Source: Chrysochromulina parva (Eukaryota; Haptophyta; Prymnesiales; Chrysochromulinaceae). Taken from it: a DNA stretch of 14,024 bases. The translations under genes and the position numbers were made by a program. The notes beneath the pieces are model-generated. The model was not told the DNA's origin. It saw nothing but the letters and a program-made list of their open reading frames with translations, and searched no databases. The stretch is from the NCBI GenBank assembly GCA_002887195.1, contig PJAB01001504.1, positions 1 through 14,024 on the forward strand, given 5' to 3'. This document shows, piece by piece, positions 1 through 6,634 of the stretch; position 1 is the first letter of the stretch; every line of letters starts with the position of its first letter.

Positions 1-120
1 CAGGCAGCAGCGGCGCGGGAAGCAGAACGAAAGGCTCTTGATGAGGTGAAAGCAAAGATACGTGCGGACATCAAGCTGGCGGCAAGTGAGAAGGAGCAGC
101 GAGTGGCGGCAGCGGAGAGG
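1..120 (+). other. Coiled-coil coding segment fused in frame 1 upstream of the sulfatase
   Basis: Frame 1 from base 1 encodes an uninterrupted Lys/Glu/Arg/Ala-rich helix, including DEVKAKIRADIKLAASEKEQ. This is typical of a long coiled coil and is not found in S1 sulfatases, where this position should hold the metal-binding N-terminus. It may be the end of a neighbouring gene, an exon of a chimeric gene, or a rearrangement or assembly join. The join to sulfatase homology is near base 118-122. Confidence 0.5.
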
Positions 121-2094
121 CTATATCGTGCCCACGGTTCGCCCACTCGCTCGGCGCTCCTCTCCGGCCGCTACCAGATTCACACGGGCCTCCAGGATGG
201 CATCATCCAGGACTGGGCGCGCGTGTGCCTGCCGCCCTCGTTTGGCACGCTGGGCGACGCCTTCACCAGCCTAGGGTACCGCAGTGCGATGATCGGAAAG
301 TGGCACGCGGGCATCTATCGCGACGCGTGCCTGCCCTGGAACCGCGGCTTTGCGACCTACTTTGGCTACCTGACCGGCAGCGAGCTTCATTACACCAAGA
401 TCAACCGAACGCCGCGAGGCAGCCCCCCGGGAAGTAACAGCTCGACACGGATGTACCCGGACCTTCGCACCGAGGCAGGGCCCGTGCGCTCGTATTGCAT
501 CACTCCCCCGCTCGACCCACCCGCGCCGCCCGCGCCGCCTTGTGGCCTGCCCGGCCAGCCGCCGTGCTCGTATACTCAACGCTCGGGCTATCTCCCAGGC
601 GGCCACGACGCCGTCGAATATCAGCACACGACGCTCGATCTCGCAAAGGCGAGCTGCGATGCGCTTGCCAACTGCTCGGCGATCACCTTTGAGGCGGCCG
701 ACCCCGCCGACTGCGAGAGCGCTCCGTACTGCAAGATCTTCTTCAAGACCGCCGAGGCGGGCACGAGTGCCAGTGGTGATGGATGGCTCACGTACTTCAA
801 GTATCCGGTGCCGCCGAGCTCCGAGGGAGATCAGAGTTGCTACTCAACACACTTGTTCACGGCGGAGGCGATCCGAGTGATCCAGGGCACGCCCCCTACG
901 AAGCCGCTCTTTCTGTACCTAGCCTTGCAGGACGTGCACGAGCCGTTGGAGGTGCCGGCCAAGTACATCGCGCCCTTTACCGGTACAATCATGGACGGCG
1001 GCCGGCGCACGTACGCAGCGATGGTGTCGGTGGTGGACGAGTGCTTGGCGAATGTCACGGGGGCACTCAAGGCGGCTCGGATGTGGGAGAATACCATCCT
1101 CGTCGTCTCGAACGACAATGGCGGCTGGATGGGATACGGCGGGCTGAATACGCCCTACCGAGGGCACAAGACTACGCTGTGGGAAGGTGGCATCCGCGGC
1201 ATCAGCTTTGTGGTCGCGCCCGGCCGCCTCACTCCCGGCAGCTCTTTTGGTGGGCTATTCCACGTGACTGACTGGCTGCCGACACTCGTCGCCGCTGCCG
1301 GAAGCACGGCCGCCAGTCTGGGGCCCACGTTCGCCGGGCTGGACGGCATCAATCAGTGGCACGCGCTTACGGCAGTGCAGCCACCAGTGGGGCGCCGTGA
1401 CGGGCGCGGGAGGGCGCTCTTGGCGCCTTCGGATGCGGCCGAGTTCCCGCGTACCGAGATCCTACACAACATTGAGGGTGTCGAGGGCAGCGGCGTGGCC
1501 GTGGTTCGCGTGGGCGCCTACAAGCTACTGCACCGCATGCAGGCCGCCCGTGGCTTTGATGGGTGGTGTGATCTGTGTAACCGCACGGGGGGCTGTTGGA
1601 TTCCGCCCAACGCCGGACCGTCAAGTCAAGTCAAGTCGAGTCAAGTCAAGTCGAGCGCCGTACCGGGCGCCGGCGTGCCGAATGGCACGACTGTCGCCTT
1701 CGGCGGGCAGCTGTGCTGCTTCAGTGCGCCGCCCTCAGACGCCAATGCCACGTCCTCGTGCCCCCCCGCCCTCGCCAACCATTCCGAGCCCCTCCCCGAA
1801 TTCCTCTTGTTTGACATCGACGCCGATCCGGCTGAGAGGCAGGACCTCTCTCAAGCCCTGCCGGAGGTCGTGCAGCAACTCAAGGGGCGCCTCGACGCGT
1901 ACAATGCGACCAACGTGCCGTGCTGCATCTGCACGGGCTCGGCGCGCACGGAGGAGATGGACCAGCCGCCCGAAGATGGCTACTGGATGTCCTTCCGCGA
2001 CCAGTCCGACAACCCGGACCCTAACTGCAAGCTCCAGAATCGACCGCCGCCGGGCGGTGCGCAGGCGGAGGAGGCATCGGCTGGTCTGGGCTGA
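1..2094 (+). CDS. Arylsulfatase (ARSB-like), 5' incomplete and probably frameshifted
   Basis: This is a family S1 sulfatase of the arylsulfatase B type, which would hydrolyse sulfate esters of sulfated polysaccharides, probably in the secretory or extracellular space. Numbering from the ATG at 46, I see GRYQIHTG at 41-48, GKWH at 84-87, VHEP at 297-300, SNDNGG at 355-360 and HKTTLWEGG at 373-381. These correspond to the family's metal- and sulfate-binding Lys, His, Asp and Asn residues. The C-terminus has the usual LFDIDADPAERQDL segment. The N-terminal part carrying the first metal-binding Asp pair is missing. The formylglycine motif reads GSPTR (31-35) instead of CSPTR. Residues 1-26 are a Lys/Glu/Ala-rich coiled coil unlike any sulfatase. 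A Cys-rich PAN-like segment is inserted at about 179-253. The frame is open from base 1, so the 5' end lies outside the window or upstream of an unseen intron. The family assignment is firm; whether the gene is functional is doubtful. Confidence 0.85.
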   Translation, partial: QAAAAREAERKALDEVKAKIRADIKLAASEKEQRVAAAERLYRAHGSPTRSALLSGRYQIHTGLQDGIIQDWARVCLPPSFGTLGDAFTSLGYRSAMIGKWHAGIYRDACLPWNRGFATYFGYLTGSELHYTKINRTPRGSPPGSNSSTRMYPDLRTEAGPVRSYCITPPLDPPAPPAPPCGLPGQPPCSYTQRSGYLPGGHDAVEYQHTTLDLAKASCDALANCSAITFEAADPADCESAPYCKIFFKTAEAGTSASGDGWLTYFKYPVPPSSEGDQSCYSTHLFTAEAIRVIQGTPPTKPLFLYLALQDVHEPLEVPAKYIAPFTGTIMDGGRRTYAAMVSVVDECLANVTGALKAARMWENTILVVSNDNGGWMGYGGLNTPYRGHKTTLWEGGIRGISFVVAPGRLTPGSSFGGLFHVTDWLPTLVAAAGSTAASLGPTFAGLDGINQWHALTAVQPPVGRRDGRGRALLAPSDAAEFPRTEILHNIEGVEGSGVAVVRVGAYKLLHRMQAARGFDGWCDLCNRTGGCWIPPNAGPSSQVKSSQVKSSAVPGAGVPNGTTVAFGGQLCCFSAPPSDANATSSCPPALANHSEPLPEFLLFDIDADPAERQDLSQALPEVVQQLKGRLDAYNATNVPCCICTGSARTEEMDQPPEDGYWMSFRDQSDNPDPNCKLQNRPPPGGAQAEEASAGLG
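580..804 (+). other. PAN/apple-like Cys-rich insertion inside the sulfatase
   Basis: Residues about 179-253 of the sulfatase frame contain a glycine-rich start (GYLPGGHD), then C204, C210, SAITFE, C223, C229, KIFFK and a closing WLTYFKY. The order 'C-x5-C, AITF, C, IFFK, W-TY-K' resembles small PAN/apple-type adhesion modules common in secreted algal proteins. It sits between the GSELHYTK substrate loop and the VHEP motif. A carbohydrate- or protein-binding role is inferred, and the domain assignment rests on pattern only. Confidence 0.45.
1621..1655 (+). repeat. TCAAG/TCGAG pentanucleotide microsatellite
   Basis: There are seven consecutive 5-base units (TCAAG x3, TCGAG, TCAAG x2, TCGAG), with a higher-order 15-base period. 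The tract is in frame within the sulfatase and encodes a QVKSS pentapeptide repeat in a low-complexity loop before the C-terminal subdomain. Confidence 0.9.
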
Positions 2095-2218
2095 ACCGTC
2101 TATCAGGAGTGTGCAAAACGGACCACTGGTGTGAATGAGAATGTGAAGCCTCTCAAGTTTTTGCCAAAGCAACCGCTACTCCACTCGCCGCTCTCGCCGC
2201 TACCTCCGCACACAGCCA

Positions 2219-2710
2219 ATGCCCAGCTCAAGTCGCGAGCGCGAGGGCGCCTATATGGAGCGTGTCGAGAAGGAGATCTCGGCTTGGATGGAGGGACCTC
2301 GTCGCGGTGACCCATTCTCCCAACCGCCCTGGGCTGTCGACCTGCCGCCGCAACCAAAGCCAAAGCCCACTGGCAGCTCAATGCTCTCTGGGGGCTCGCG
2401 TGCGTCACGCCGATCGAGCGCATCGGGAGCTTCTAAAGCTGCTGCAGCCGCCGATGGCGACGATGGCGTGCGCAGCGTGCTCTCCGCCGCGGGTGGCCAA
2501 GACGGGCTGAGCACCCTCTCGTGGCGCACGCCTTCATCGATCCGCTCGTCGGAGCCGTCCGCGATTGCGCGCAACAAGATTGCCGAGCTCCAGCTGCGCG
2601 TCGAGCTCGAGAGGGTCACGCGGCTGCAGCGCGAGATGGAGCTGGAGCAACAGCGCAAGGATGGGCTCATTAAGGATGCGGGCTCGGCGCTCGGAGGTTT
2701 GCGCAAATGA
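2219..2710 (+). CDS. Small hypothetical protein with C-terminal coiled coil
   Basis: This is a 163-aa protein that I do not recognise. The N-terminal 30 residues are charged. A Pro/Lys-rich linker follows (LPPQPKPKP, 42-50), then a Ser/Ala-rich low-complexity stretch (about 53-115). A clear amphipathic coiled coil lies at about 116-150 (ARNKIAELQLRVELERVTRL, continuing to QQRKD). The ATG has the context CCAATGC. Just before it, a pyrimidine-rich run ending CACAG at 2215 could be a splice acceptor, so a 5' exon upstream cannot be excluded. Antisense open frames exist here, but only the plus strand gives a protein-like heptad pattern. It lies 124 bases after the sulfatase stop on the same strand, and nothing links the two functionally. 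Confidence 0.55.
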   Translation: MPSSSREREGAYMERVEKEISAWMEGPRRGDPFSQPPWAVDLPPQPKPKPTGSSMLSGGSRASRRSSASGASKAAAAADGDDGVRSVLSAAGGQDGLSTLSWRTPSSIRSSEPSAIARNKIAELQLRVELERVTRLQREMELEQQRKDGLIKDAGSALGGLRK

Positions 2711-2879
2711 ACTCAGGGGAGTCAAGGGCTGCCTCGGCCTCGTGATTGGTGCTCAACGTACTGTCGACTGCATGATCGGAGACCTGAGCGCGAGGTATAT
2801 GTCCCAAGGGTCAGTAGCGGTGTCCCCAGGACCGTTTTCTGTCCCCCGGTTGCATTCGATCGCCGCGACACGCGACGTG

Positions 2880-2904
2880 CGCTATATTTTTGATCAAAAT
2901 AGCG
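2880..2904. repeat. Imperfect palindrome centred on TTTTGATCAAAA
   Basis: CGCTAT at 2880-2885 pairs with ATAGCG at 2899-2904. Between them TTTTGATCAAAA is itself palindromic, and the left arm carries about three extra bases. Confidence 0.7.
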
Positions 2905-2915
2905 ACATCGATCAA

Positions 2916-2930
2916 AGCTCCTGCGGAGCT
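2916..2930. repeat. Short perfect hairpin AGCTCC-TGC-GGAGCT
   Basis: A perfect 6-bp stem with a 3-base loop, located 11 bases after the preceding palindrome. Confidence 0.7.
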
Positions 2931-2952
2931 GGGCCAACCTACATTGCTCACT

Positions 2953-2982
2953 GCGTTCACCGTAATAACTACGGATGAACGC
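2953..2982. repeat. Strong hairpin, 12-bp stem
   Basis: GCGTTCA (2953-2959) plus CCGTA (2960-2964) pair with TACGG (2970-2974) and TGAACGC (2976-2982). The loop is five bases (ATAAC) and the only defect is a single bulged A at 2975. It is directly followed by a 20-base near-palindrome at 2983-3002, with GACTG and CAGTC outside and TGATCA in the middle. Confidence 0.8.
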
Positions 2983-3003
2983 GACTGTGTGATCACTCAG
3001 TCG

Positions 3004-3024
3004 GCCGCGCGGCGGCCGCGCGGC
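3004..3024. repeat. Perfect GC-only inverted repeat
   Basis: GCCGCGCGG (3004-3012) and CCGCGCGGC (3016-3024) form a perfect 9-bp stem around CGG. Confidence 0.8.
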
Positions 3025-3090
3025 GCCCCCGAGTGCCGAGCCATTCTGACCGGTGCGCACGAAAGCCCTTCTCGCTGGATTGGTAAATAC

Positions 3091-3140
3091 TTGGCGGCAG
3101 AGAGCACCAGCGCGGCATGCAAGCTGCTCTCTCGCGCCAA
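3091..3140. repeat. Long-arm hairpin, 16-bp arms
   Basis: TTGGCGGCAGAGAGCA (3091-3106) and TGCTCTCTCGCGCCAA (3125-3140) pair at 14 of 16 positions. The 18-base loop contains GCATGC. Confidence 0.75.
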
Positions 3141-3198
3141 CGGCTACGGACCGAGCTCCCCTCGAAGCCGCTGCGGAACCTAATTTGGAAGCGCCGCC

Positions 3199-4212
3199 TC
3201 ATCCGAGGACTGTGCCGCCGAGCATCGCCTTGAGCCGATCGAAGAGTAGCTCGCGCCAGCCCTTCTCCATGCGCTCCACCTCCGCGTCGGGCACGCCCGT
3301 CTGCTTCAGCTCGAGCGTCGTACCGCCGTCCTTGTCTAGCAGGTCGATCGTCACCTTGGACGAGCATCCCGGCGGCCACGTGTTAAAACGCCACTCCCAC
3401 ACGATCTGTGCCTTGCCTTCGGAGGAGGAGAAGGGCGTGAGGCTCACATTCTTGCCCTCGACGCTGCCGCTGAACATCGAGAAGGTGCCGCCCACCTCCT
3501 TGCTCATGCTCGCATCGCTCGCGGTCGCGCCTCGGATGCGGTTCGTGTCGAGCAGTGTCTCAAAGAGGACGGGCGGTGGCAGCACAAAGCTGTACTTGAT
3601 CGTGATCGCTTTTGTCGCCTTGCTCTCGATGGCGGCGGGGACGTAGCTCGCGTTCACGCGCTCGGCCGCGGGCTTCTTCGTCGATGCGGCCGCGGTGTCC
3701 CTGCCCGCCGCGACGCTCTCACGCAGCTCTTTCACCCACAGCATGCATTGCTCGCGCACGCGCTTGCACCCCTCGGTGCGCATGGCCTCCTTGAGTGGCT
3801 TCATGGCGCTCGTCTCGTCGTCGCACACGACCGTCATCTCGAGGTCGTCCCACGTCTCCTCGCTCAGGTCGGGGATCTTGATCGAACCCTTGGCCTCCGT
3901 GACCACCTTGCCCTCTGCATCCCATACCTCTCCAGACCAATTGAGCTTGATCTCCAGCTCGTACAGCGGAAACTTTTTCTGCTTGCGGCTCTGGACGGTA
4001 ACCTCGCCATTCATATGGTCAAGCTTGTCGATCGTGCACTTGCCCTTCTTGCTTCCTTCTTCGAAGGCTGAGATGCCCACGAGCAGCTCTCTCAGCCGCT
4101 CCTCGGACCACGGCGTGAGGTTCTTCTCCGACCAGTGCCAGCCATTGACGTTCGCTCCGTCATCGCGCTCGCGTACGATCCAGCGCGCGTCGCCTTCGCC
4201 AAGCTTGGCCAT
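3199..4212 (-). CDS. AHA1: Activator of Hsp90 ATPase (AHA1)
   Basis: This cytosolic co-chaperone binds the Hsp90 middle domain and stimulates its ATPase. The 337-aa product matches the roughly 338 aa of animal AHA1. The start at 4212 gives MAKLGEGDARWIVRERDDGA, the conserved AHA1 N-terminus; the open frame extends 37 codons further upstream without homology. The N-terminal domain shows the conserved NVNGWHW at 21-27 and the RKxxK-type motif RKQKK at 76-80. A Ser/Ala/Lys linker at about 165-195 joins it to the C-terminal START-like AHSA1 domain. That domain has WEWRFNTWPPG (272-282), VTIDLLDKDGGTTLELKQTG (287-306) and GW (318-319). There is no intron. It is transcribed divergently from the Cdh1 gene across 193 bases. 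Confidence 0.96.
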   Translation of the reverse strand: MAKLGEGDARWIVRERDDGANVNGWHWSEKNLTPWSEERLRELLVGISAFEEGSKKGKCTIDKLDHMNGEVTVQSRKQKKFPLYELEIKLNWSGEVWDAEGKVVTEAKGSIKIPDLSEETWDDLEMTVVCDDETSAMKPLKEAMRTEGCKRVREQCMLWVKELRESVAAGRDTAAASTKKPAAERVNASYVPAAIESKATKAITIKYSFVLPPPVLFETLLDTNRIRGATASDASMSKEVGGTFSMFSGSVEGKNVSLTPFSSSEGKAQIVWEWRFNTWPPGCSSKVTIDLLDKDGGTTLELKQTGVPDAEVERMEKGWRELLFDRLKAMLGGTVLG

Positions 4213-4405
4213 GTCGCTCAGGCAGGCAGGCGGATCGTCGGCGATGCAGAAGCAGTCGCTCGCTTCTTCCAGACGAATCCGTGTTCGCAAGTCCGCATTT
4301 CCCGCCAGCCGATCGTTGCCCACAAGCTCAGATCACCAAATACACCGGCTTACGTCAAGCGCTCTCGCCATCGCACCTATCGGAGTGCCCGACACAACGT
4401 TTGGA
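4213..4405. promoter_or_regulatory. Shared divergent promoter of AHA1 and Cdh1, with E2F-type site
   Basis: This 193-base gap separates two confidently placed start codons pointing away from each other. It contains TTTCCCGCC at 4298-4306, whose first eight bases (4298-4305) fit the E2F/DP consensus TTTSSCGC exactly, about 100 bases upstream of the Cdh1 ATG. Cell-cycle genes are classical E2F targets in plants, animals and algae. No clear TATA box is seen. Use of the site is an inference. Confidence 0.45.
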
Positions 4406-6336
4406 ATGGACTCGGAGACCGTACTTGGGGGCTCGGCTCCGGCGGAGCCCGGCTCCTCGTCGGACCCGCGGCGCGAGGCGTGGGGTTCAACATCGGACGC
4501 GCGCCTCCCGACGAGCGCGCGCAAGTCGCCCAGCAGCGCCTACTCCGACCGCTTCATCCCTTCCCGAAGGGGCGTTAACCTGCAGGATTCCTTTGCGCTG
4601 CTGCCCGACTCGCAGCCCAAGAAGCGCGACGCGCCGCAGGAGGGGGCCAAGGAGGACAACCTCGACACGTACACGATGCTCCTGCGTTCCGAGTTCCTCG
4701 GCAGCGAGTCGAACGGCGCACGCCGCGCCGATGAGCTCGCTCCGACGAGCCCGCAGCGCAACCTCTTCCGGTACCGCGCGCTGCCCAGTTCGCGCGCGGA
4801 CGAGAACGCGGCGTACGCGCTCTCGCCCGTGGGCTCGGACTCGCAGCGCGTCCTCTGCAGCCCGCGCAAGGCGCCGCGCAAGATCTCGACCGTACCGTAC
4901 AAGGTGCTCGACGCACCTGCGCTGCAAGACGACTTCTACCTCAACCTGGTGGACTGGTCGTCGCTGAACGTGCTCGCGGTCGGGCTGGGCACGTGCGTGT
5001 ACCTGTGGTCTGCGTGCACCTCGAAGGTCACCAAGCTCTGCGATCTCGGACCGGAGGATTCGGTCACCTCGGTCAACTGGACGCAGCGGGGCACTCACCT
5101 AGCTGTGGGCACGAGCGTGGGGGAAGTCCAAATTTGGGACGCGGCCAAGTGCCAGACGACGCGCACTATGAGCGGCCATCAGGCGCGCGTGGGCACGCTC
5201 TGCTGGTCGGGCCACATGCTCTCCTCGGGCAGTCGCGACCGTCTCATTCTGCAGCGCGACGTGCGCGTGGCAGACCACTTCACCTCGAAACTCTCCGGGC
5301 ACAAGCAGGAGGTGCAATTCCAGATGGGTCCCCTGGATGGCCTCCCTGATGGCCTCCCTGATGGCCTCCCTGACGACCTCCCTGATGGCCTCCCTCATCA
5401 GGTCTGCGGACTCAAGTGGTCCTTCGACGGCCAACAGCTCGCCTCGGGCGGCAACGACAACAAGCTCTACGTGTGGTCGCCGCACTCAACCTCGCCGCTG
5501 CTCCGATTCAACGAGCATACGGCGGCGGTCAAGGCGATCTCATGGTCGCCGCATCAGAATGGGTTGTTGGCCTCGGGCGGCGGCACGGCCGACAGGTGCA
5601 TACGGTTCTGGAATACGCAGACGGCCTCGCCTCTCAACAGCATCGACACGGGATCGCAGGTGTGCGATGGTGCACGGCACTCACAGCCTCGCTCAGCATG
5701 CATGTGCTCACCACGGCGCCTTGTCCCCTCCCCACAGGTGTGCGATCGTCGAGTGCCGCTCCTTGCCGCTCAGCTCCTTGATTGCCTCTAAATGCCTCTA
5801 ATTGCTGCTCCTTACCGCTCCTTGCCGCTCCGCTCCTGCCGCCCATTGCTGCTCATTGCCGCTCCTTGCCTTGTAGGTTTGTAATCTGTGCTGGTCGAAG
5901 AACATCAACGAGCTCGTCTCGACCCACGGCTACTCTCAGAATCAGATCGTCGTGTGGCGCTACTCTTCGATGTCCAAGGTGCATCTCCTGATGGCCTCCT
6001 TGTGGCCTCCCTGGTTACTCTTCGATGACCAAGGGGCCTCTCCTGATGGCCTCCCTAATGGCCTCCCTGATGGCCATGCTCACACTCGGGATCCCCTGCC
6101 TTGCATGCACACGCTCACAACGACGCCCGTGCCCCTCGTCGCAGGTGGCCACGCTCACGGGGCATACCCTACGCGTACTCTACCTGGCGATGTCACCTGA
6201 TGGGCAGACGATCGTCACCGGCGCAGGCGACGAAACTCTCCGCTTTTGGAATGTCTTCCCTGGCCCGAAGACCAAGGGAGACGCCTCCGACTCTTCCTCG
6301 ATGCTCGATTTCCAAGGGCGCACCTCCATCCGCTAA
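4406..6336 (+). CDS. FZR1/CDH1-like: Cdh1/Fizzy-related APC/C co-activator (WD40), four exons
   Basis: This is a substrate-recruiting activator of the anaphase-promoting complex, acting at mitotic exit, in G1 and in endoreplication. Proposed exons are 4406-5311, 5402-5659, 5877-5978 and 6145-6336, giving 485 aa, close to the 490-500 aa of animal and plant Cdh1. Residues 48-54 are DRFIPSR, the APC/C-binding C-box. KAPRKISTVPYKVLDAPALQ (155-174) precedes the propeller, which is typical of the Cdh1 rather than the Cdc20 branch. Blades follow (VNWTQRGTHLAVGTSVGEVQ, CGLKWSFDGQQLASGGNDNK, VWR, SPDGQTIVTGAGDETLRFWN). The protein ends in SIR, the C-terminal Ile-Arg tail. CDK-type sites occur, for example SPRK at 152-155. 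The exon junctions restore the conserved reading QE|VCGLKW, SQ|VCNLCW and SK|VATLTG. Confidence 0.95.
5312..5401 (+). other. Cdh1 intron 1 (90 nt, in frame, minisatellite)
   Basis: Donor GAG|GTGCAA, acceptor CATCAG|GTCTGC. Removing it joins QE to VCGLKW exactly as in Cdh1 proteins. It is 90 bases long with no stop codon, so retention would insert 30 residues rich in GLPD repeats. Most of it (5331-5400) is a 12-base tandem array, TGATGGCCTCCC. Confidence 0.88.
5334..5398 (+). repeat. 12-base tandem array TGATGGCCTCCC in intron 1
   Basis: About five units, one of them altered to TGACGACCTCCC. The same unit recurs in intron 3 of this gene (about 5988-6075). Confidence 0.85.
5660..5876 (+). other. 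Cdh1 intron 2 (217 nt), composite with internal CAG|GT
   Basis: Donor GATCGCAG|GTGTGCGATG, acceptor CCTTGTAG|GTTTGTAATC. Removal joins SQ to VCNLCWSK, the conserved Cdh1 reading. Internally, a complete acceptor (CCCCTCCCCACAG, ending 5737) is directly followed by a second donor, GTGTGCGATC, a copy of the first. The interval 5660-5737 therefore looks like a 78-base intron placed at the donor of a 139-base intron (5738-5876). The second part is a pyrimidine-rich degenerate repeat of GCTCCTTGCC. Confidence 0.88.
5698..5737 (+). mobile_element. Introner-like 3' element, copy A (Cdh1 intron 2)
   Basis: A 40-base block from ATGCATG to CCCCACAG. It shares GTGCTCACCACGGCGCC exactly with copy C in the propeller gene on the other strand. 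CTCAC inside it could serve as the branch point, followed by a pyrimidine tract and CAG. Assignment to a mobile introner family is an inference from sequence sharing between unrelated genes. Confidence 0.6.
5961..6070 (+). repeat. 55-base tandem duplication spanning the exon 3/intron 3 boundary
   Basis: TACTCTTCGATG at 5961 recurs at 6016. The unit covers the last 18 bases of exon 3, the donor and about 37 intron bases. In the second copy the donor AAGGTGC has become AAGGGGC, which removes the competing splice site. Confidence 0.85.
5979..6144 (+). other. Cdh1 intron 3 (166 nt)
   Basis: Donor TCCAAG|GTGCAT, acceptor GTCGCAG|GTGGCC. Removal joins SMSK to VATLTGHTLR, as in Cdh1 proteins. The intron has a near-copy of the preceding exon end plus donor region (55-base tandem duplication), then the TGATGGCCTCCC units also seen in intron 1, and ends with an introner-like element. 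Confidence 0.9.
6105..6144 (+). mobile_element. Introner-like 3' element, copy B (Cdh1 intron 3)
   Basis: A 40-base block, ATGCACACGCTCACAACGAC to GTCGCAG. It has the same length and register as copy A and matches it at about 70% of positions, including ATGCA, GCTCAC, ACG, CGCC, CCCCT and CAG. It is the most diverged of the three copies. Confidence 0.5.
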
Positions 6337-6634
6337 CCCGGCCGCGCAGCCATCCGCCATCGAGCGGTGGCGGCCCGATCGGGGGAAGAAAAGTGCTCGG
6401 AGAGAGTGCTGAGGTGTTCTCAGAAGGCTCGACAGGATTGCTGAGGAGGCATTATTCTGAGCAGCTGAGGAGCCCTGAGGAGCCGGACGGTCAGGTGAGT
6501 TGTGCATGTATTTACATTTGAGCGTCGTGTTGGACGCTCGACATGGCGCGATGCTGACTTTTTTCCTCCCGATCGGCGGCGCTTCTGCACCGCACTTACA
6601 AGCGTTCGTGGCAGAGCAGCTGAGCTCATCAGCC
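6337..6634 (+). other. Short intergenic/5' UTR stretch, possible leader intron
   Basis: There is no ATG between 6337 and 6494. TCAG|GTGAGT at 6495 is a strong donor. An acceptor at 6619 (GAGCAG) would join it to the following gene, removing 125 bases; 6602 (ACAAG) is an alternative. Frame is kept across 6495/6620, so coding sequence upstream is possible but has no start. The proposed intron contains the hairpin GAGCGTC-GTGTTG-GACGCTC at 6520-6539. Confidence 0.4.

Larger units (their letters stand above)
2711..3198. other. Intergenic region rich in inverted repeats
   Basis: This stretch separates the ends of the coiled-coil gene (+) and AHA1 (-), which converge here. I see no convincing coding sequence, tRNA or rRNA. 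From 2880 to 3140 it holds at least five perfect or near-perfect inverted repeats in succession, listed separately. Confidence 0.6.

Noticed and set aside
4213..4323. 37-codon N-terminal extension of AHA1
   Set aside because: It has no AHA1 homology. The conserved MAKLGEGDARW start gives the normal family length and leaves a divergent promoter.
3695..4405. Plus-strand open frame running into the Cdh1 start
   Set aside because: It is antisense to AHA1 with no protein-like pattern. Cdh1 homology and its disordered N-terminus fit a start at 4406.
5331..6075. CRISPR-like array from TGATGGCCTCCC repeats
   Set aside because: The units are 12 bases and directly tandem, with no spacers, inside spliceosomal introns of a eukaryotic gene.
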